From Plasmopara viticola (taxonomy: Eukaryota > Oomycota > Peronosporomycetes > Peronosporales > Peronosporaceae), in contig MBPM02000014.1 of assembly GCA_001695595.3 (NCBI GenBank), forward strand, positions 1,099,480-1,163,479: DNA of 64,000 nucleotides, in the 5' to 3' direction. The translations under genes and the position numbers were made by a program. The notes beneath the pieces were generated by a model. The model was not told the DNA's origin and made no database searches. It saw only the letters and a program-made list of their open reading frames with translations. Every line of letters begins with the position of its first letter. The stretch's first letter is position 1. Positions 59,946-64,000 of the stretch are shown here, piece by piece.

Positions 59946-61820
59946 CTCCCCATCGGCTGTACAATCTTGTATTAAGGCTGCAGTCGACGGGGCAGTTTTT
60001 GGAAGTCGCGAAGGACACAGAAGCGTCTTGAGCGTTGGAGGCTTGAGGTAGCAGATTTTAACTTGCGTTCCGAGTGCCTTTTCCAGCTCATCGGTCAGTA
60101 GTATAGACCGTAGTCTGCTTCTTGAAAGTCCATTTGGGTCGTATTGGAGCTTGAAAACTATAGGTGCTGTAGATGACGTGTTGCGTGATGACGTAGTGTC
60201 GTCGAGCGCCTGTCTGAACAGCGGTTGCAGTATTCTAGGAGTATATCCTCGGTCAAGTAGCCGCGCATAGAGTTGTTTGACGATTCGTTTAAAGTCACGA
60301 TATCGAACATTCTGTTTGCGGTATTTACGGACTTGGCCAATGATTAGTCCTTTTAGAACACCAGGTGGATGAGCGCTATTAGCAGGAATATACAGGTACA
60401 AATTCAGACTTTTCTGATATGTTCTTGTGTATATCCTTTGTTGTCCCGAATGATTCGTAGGTCTAGAAACACAGCTTCATCTTTGTCGATAGAGCTTGTG
60501 AATCGTAGCTTAGACCGCCGGGTAAATGTTGCTAACATGCGCTGGAAGCTATATGGCTCGGTGCTCGGACTCCACAATGTGAAGATGTCATCGATGTAGC
60601 GTTTGTAGTAAACTACATGTCGCGAGAATTCTGTAAGTAGAATCTCTTCGATGTGAGCCACGTAGAGGGAAGCGAATGCCGGTGCCACCGGTGTTCCCAT
60701 AGCCGTTCCACGCAATTGGCGCCAGCATGAGTCTCCAAAGGTAAAGTAATTGTTGTGCATTACTACTTGGAGACCAGACAGAATTGCGTTTTCCATGGAT
60801 GACCCCGTATACGTTCCGCGATTGCTTTGATAGCGTTGATAATCGGAATATTGGTGTAGAGAGATTCTACGTCGATTGTGATCAACAGCGTATCAGGCGG
60901 GAGTATCAGGTCCGGGAGGTCTGTCAATAGCTGGTCTGAGTCGCGTATATAGGATTTAGTGGATCTATAAAAGGGTTGAAGTTGAAAATCTAACCACTTT
61001 GAAAGTCCTTCCAGTATACTTGCGCTATTGGATACAATGGGTCGAATACAGAGTTTAGGTTTGTGTATTTTTGCTAATGCGTAAAACACATTCAACCTTG
61101 ACTCTTCTAGTTTCGCCACAATGATCCGTGTTGTGTCCCAGTCAGTACGATAGGCATATGTCTTTGCCATGTTTCTGTACCAAGTGCGAACTTTTGTCCG
61201 CACAAGCCGGGTTAATGCTTCGACTGGAGCGCATTGCAGCTCGTATATTGACTTATCTGAAAGATGGTCAATACACAGTCTAACATAATGCTCCGTTGTA
61301 AAAAGAGCCGGCCCTAAGTTCTTATCAGTAAGGACTACTTTAAGATCTGGGCGGCTTCTTAGGAGCTGAAACGTGTTCCATTGTCTCGAGTTAAGGTTCC
61401 TGAGTTTCCTCGGTTCCCATGTCTCGCGACTAATGTTGTCTTGAACACGTGTGAGTATCGTTTCGATTGAAGCCGGTGCTGGTTTCGGTTGAAACGATGG
61501 GTTCGGAACATAAATCTTGCGATTATATGATCCTTGATGGTTCCCAAACTGTGCGGAGAGGCGAACTTTCCGTATGAAGTCTGGGAGTGCAGCATGAAGA
61601 TCGGGCGGTCGGATAGGTCGAGGGGTCGGGCAGAATCTTAGGTTAAGACCCAGTAAGCGGTTCAGAGCAGGGGGAGTAGCAACTGCAGAAGGAACAAAGT
61701 TATGAAAAGCTAAGTTCTTTGCATAGCTATTAACCTCCCTTGTACTGCGACTAGCAAATAGTGCCAGTGCATTCCTACTATCTGATCTGTCTACTTGGAT
61801 TGGGTCTTGCCTTTCGCGTC
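59943..61820 (-). pseudogene. Penelope-type reverse transcriptase (ORF2), copy 2, two frameshifts
   Basis: The upstream part (about 61820-60797) is open but contains no ATG or GTG before 61203. Motifs match copy 1: RPIVSNSAS, ITIDVESLYTNIP, GTAMGTPVAP, YIDDIF. One-base losses at about 60795 (after RGHPW) and about 60440 (after FLDLRIIRD) break it. The thumb and C-terminal part (59943-60401) are intact here: QKSLNLYLYIP, AHPPGVLKGLIIGQVRKY, KLQYDPNGLSRSRLRSIL and PPTLKTLLCPSRL, the usual Penelope end before the endonuclease. It then stops after TADGE. A GIY-YIG nuclease is absent, so this is an endonuclease-deficient Penelope element. Confidence 0.93.
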
Positions 61821-62713
61821 CGCGCGCCTTTCTGCTTGTTGTTTTTTCCTGAATTCGACTTGGTGGGCGGCTTTCCGGACTTGGCGAGACCGGTAGCGCC
61901 CGCTTTTCCGTTTGCGCGTAGCCTTTCCTTTTGAGGCTTTGCCGATTTCTTCTGCTGCTGGGGCTTTGCAGTCTTCGTTATGCGCCGATCGGTGCCCCTT
62001 TGACGACCGGCGCTGTCGTTTAACGCTTCCTTGAGCCGCGACACTTGATTTTTCAGTGGTCGCAGCTCCTGTTGGATGCGCTTGTTGACGAGCTCCTGGA
62101 CAGATGTTGCCATGGGCGTTTCTGATTCGATGTCCATGGCTGTCGCTCGTTTGGCTTCCTTAGCGGCTTTGGCCCGTTCCTTAATGACTTGTTCAATCGC
62201 TAAGTCGTAGCGAAGTTGAGTCAGTCGTGTGTTAAGGAGAGCCTTGGCCATTAGGAAGTCAGTGACCGCCATCGAGTTTTGTCCATTAGGAGAAGTAATT
62301 GCACTTTCCCATGGCGGACCCGATGGCATAAAAAGGGTGTGAACATCGCAATAAAAAGAACTTATCTCTTTAATTGCATTAACCGATAATGTCTCAAGTT
62401 CAGTCTGAAGTAAATTCAGTTCAGCCGTCGTTGCAGTCTTAATGATTTCTGCCAACGACTTTTCGTTTTCAACGAGTTGCTGATTGAACTGGGCGCGCAA
62501 AGATGCAGCGCTATCGGTATTTTCGAGCTCTTTAGACACGGTCAAGGAAATCTTAGTCTTCACAGAGCGGGGCGGACCCTGCTCAAGGCGTTGAAGAGCT
62601 AGCTGCTTAGATTTGATTCTAGCAGTAAGATTCCTGTAGCGTTTGACCGTGGAGTCGATGATGCTCAACACGTTTTGCGGCGGACTGCTGCGAGTTGGGT
62701 TACTCGGGTCCAT
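61778..62713 (-). CDS. Penelope ORF1 (coiled-coil, basic tail), copy 2, intact to near its end
   Basis: 311 residues from the ATG at 62711-62713. Predicted coiled-coil segments lie at about residues 20-130 and 200-235 (VQELVNKRIQQELRPLKNQV). A Lys/Arg/Gln-rich tail follows (TKTAKPQQQKKSAKPQKERL). A one-base deletion near 61822, relative to copy 1, replaces the last residues (copy 1 ends GKTQSK) and lengthens the frame to ..PSRQIR. It probably binds the element RNA or telomeric DNA; this is inference from composition and from ORF1 proteins of related elements. Confidence 0.85.
   Translation of the reverse strand: MDPSNPTRSSPPQNVLSIIDSTVKRYRNLTARIKSKQLALQRLEQGPPRSVKTKISLTVSKELENTDSAASLRAQFNQQLVENEKSLAEIIKTATTAELNLLQTELETLSVNAIKEISSFYCDVHTLFMPSGPPWESAITSPNGQNSMAVTDFLMAKALLNTRLTQLRYDLAIEQVIKERAKAAKEAKRATAMDIESETPMATSVQELVNKRIQQELRPLKNQVSRLKEALNDSAGRQRGTDRRITKTAKPQQQKKSAKPQKERLRANGKAGATGLAKSGKPPTKSNSGKNNKQKGARTRKARPNPSRQIR
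61841..61847 (-). promoter_or_regulatory. canonical -1 slippery heptamer A-AAA-AAC, copy 2
   Basis: The sense strand reads GGA-AAA-AAC in the ORF1 frame (codon 290 region), giving the classical A_AAA_AAC heptamer. It is at the same place as the near-heptamer in copy 1. In copy 1 the -1 frame from here is open into ORF2. In copy 2 a downstream one-base deletion would spoil the exit. I did not identify a downstream pseudoknot by eye. Confidence 0.6.
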
Positions 62714-63456
62714 CCTTAAGTGTAGTAACCTAGTTGTAATCAGGCTAGGTCGGATGTTGAGTGGCGAACAGCCGGCTGTTTGGCACGGTCTGTTGTTCGT
62801 CGCGGTCGGCCGGTCGGCTCAGTCGGACGCTGGTCGTGGATCTTGTCGACTTAGGACCAAGGCTTGAAGCCGGCCGTTTTTTGGTCGGCCAGCTGGCTTG
62901 AGGGTAGGACTTGGGACCGGTCGGTTTGTTGGTCGACCGGTGACTTGATCGTGTCCGGATCTTGAACTTCGCACTTGGTCGGGTCCTTGGTCGGGTCCTT
63001 GGTCGGGTCCTAAGTCGGGTCTTGGTCGGGTCCTTAGTCGTCCTTTGGATCTTGGCCGTCGGATACCAACAATCTTTTGACGTATTGCCCTACTTATGTT
63101 CCGTTTTATGTTGAATATGGGTAGCACTAACGGATAGGTTGATATCGAGAACTAGCGCAAGGCTTATGGGAAAAAGCCAGGTCTAGGGGATTATAACTTC
63201 TCCGCCTACCTCCCCGGTCACACTTTCAGGTTTTACGTAAACCACGGCACTATTTCTGTTCGATACGGAGACGCACTAGGCTCACGTATCCAGGGTGCTG
63301 CTCACTCACACTCCTGTGTGCCCGCAGAGTCAAAAATCCCTTATGGGATAGACTTCTCCGCAAATGAGAACTCCGATAAGCGTTACAATAAATTGCAAGC
63401 ACGGTGCTCAAGGGCACGGGTTTTTCTAACCTAATTAAAAATAAAAAGGTTTAGGA
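62714..63456 (-). promoter_or_regulatory. 5' leader of Penelope copy 2
   Basis: The counterpart of 58300-59025, with the same minisatellite, a CCCTTATGGG element and an A-rich end. It probably carries the element promoter or is the 5' UTR, but no core promoter motif can be assigned. Confidence 0.6.
62976..63039. repeat. 12-bp minisatellite in the leader of copy 2
   Basis: The GGTCGGGTCCTT array with one more unit than in copy 1. Confidence 0.85.
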
Positions 63457-63807
63457 TTTATTAAATTATGCAAGTTACTACACAAACTTAATTATTCCTA
63501 AAGAATAGTCCGAAATGATCCGATTGACTAATTCTTTCGCTGGTTTGCTTCTTCAGTAGGACTTGTTATTCTATAGTTGGACTTGGCCCTTACGGACATC
63601 TTACCAAAACTCTAACTTGAAATTCATACTTGAAATTCATACTTGAAATTCATAGTTGAAATTCATACTTGAAATTCATACTGAATTTCATACTGAATTT
63701 CATACTTGAATTTCATACTTGAATTTCATACTTGAATTCATACTTGAATTTCATACTTGAATTTCATACTTGAATTTCATACTTGAATTTCATACTTGAA
63801 TTTGTAC
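63457..63807 (-). repeat. flanking block A3 (pseudo-LTR) with minisatellite
   Basis: Nearly identical to A2 in its unique part (TTATTAAATTATGCAAG through CCAAAACTCTAACTT). About 14 units of the TTGAAATTCATAC / TTGAATTTCATAC minisatellite follow, then TTTGTACTAGGG. It lies 5' of copy 2 and directly adjoins the terminal telomere. Confidence 0.9.
63496..63561 (-). ncRNA. hammerhead-ribozyme-like fold in block A3
   Basis: 66 nt on the element's sense strand. Helix I is 63557-63561 with 63496-63500. CTGAAGA is at 63550-63556. A short helix II (GC/GC, loop AAACCA, one extra A) follows. GAAA is at 63535-63538. Helix III has 9 pairs with one bulge (15.1 A-U included). H17 is U at 63501. The order (helix I open, helix III closed) is a type-I hammerhead as described in Penelope-like elements. 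The weak helix II is the main doubt. Confidence 0.57.
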
Positions 63808-64000
63808 TAGGGTTTAGGGTTATTAGGGTTAGGGTTAGGGTTTAGGGTTTAGGGTTTTAGGGTTTAGGGTTTAGGGTTTAGGGTTTAGGGTTTTAGGGTT
63901 TAGGGTTTAGGGTTTAGGGTTTAGGGTTTAGTTTAGGGTTAGGGTTTAGGGTTTAGGGTTAGGGTTTAGGGTTTAGGGTTTAGGGTTTAGGGTTTAGGGT
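63808..64000 (+). repeat. terminal telomeric array (TTTAGGG)n
   Basis: Outward-facing TTTAGGG units with some TTAGGG and TTTTAGGG variants run to the window edge. With no inverted array beyond, this is probably the chromosome end, although the window may stop before it. Confidence 0.95.

Larger units (their letters stand above)
59943..63456 (-). mobile_element. Penelope-like telomeric retroelement, copy 2 (complete ends)
   Basis: The distal copy, with its 3' end directly on telomeric repeats at 59943-59945 and its 5' end at the GGTTTAGGA seam (about 63448-63456) before block A3 and the terminal telomere. It has the same layout as copy 1: leader, ORF1, ORF2. The minus-strand orientation means the plus strand is the cDNA that would extend the chromosome's 3' end. 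ORF1 is intact through its length, but ORF2 is broken. Confidence 0.95.

Overview
The window looks like the end of a chromosome arm from an oomycete (stramenopile; probably a Phytophthora or downy-mildew relative). The reasons are a TTTAGGG-type telomeric repeat running off the right edge with its G-rich strand pointing outward, very short GT..AG introns (about 55 to 95 bases), compact genes in two islands, and long AT-rich spacers full of decayed retroelements. The lineage is inferred; TTTAGGG is also found in plants and some algae.

Layout from left to right. 1-6.3 kb: gene-poor spacer. 6.3-9.5 kb: a complete 3.19-kb LINE on the minus strand with target-site duplications but a broken ORF, followed to 10.24 kb by two short non-autonomous derivatives of it. 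10.6-11.3 kb: a decayed PP2C phosphatase. 11.4-12.4 kb: a two-PDZ-domain protein. 12.4-22.9 kb: spacer with a Ty3/gypsy protease remnant. 22.9-31.4 kb: a tight housekeeping island with SCYL1-like pseudokinase (5 exons) and Ku70 (9 exons) on the minus strand, then NPL4 and a uridine kinase on the plus strand, with a shared promoter region between Ku70 and NPL4. 31.4-37.6 kb: spacer with gag and integrase fossils. 37.6-39.0 kb: a CDP-alcohol phosphotransferase (4 exons). 39.6-41.9 kb: a nest of LINE-derived short elements and long-TIR DNA transposons. 41.9-55.6 kb: gene-free subtelomere with an ancient Penelope fossil, worn telomere-like tracts and palindromes. 55.6-64.0 kb: two copies (exact 4,414-bp period) of a Penelope-like retroelement interleaved with telomeric repeats.

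The most interesting system is this terminal one. Each copy encodes a coiled-coil/basic ORF1 and a Penelope-type reverse transcriptase (ORF2) with no GIY-YIG endonuclease. Both are read toward the centromere, the orientation expected if the RNA is copied onto the chromosome's own 3' end. Telomeric repeats lie directly at the element seams. The stop codon of copy 2 is made by the telomeric repeat. ORF2 has no ATG for its first 218 codons and appears to be reached by a -1 frameshift. A roughly 200-360 bp flanking block occurs three times, on both sides of copy 2, and each block contains a hammerhead-ribozyme-like fold on the element's sense strand. Older versions of the element and of telomeric sequence lie 8-18 kb further in, suggesting repeated rounds of end growth. 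Both terminal copies are disabled by different single-base frameshifts.
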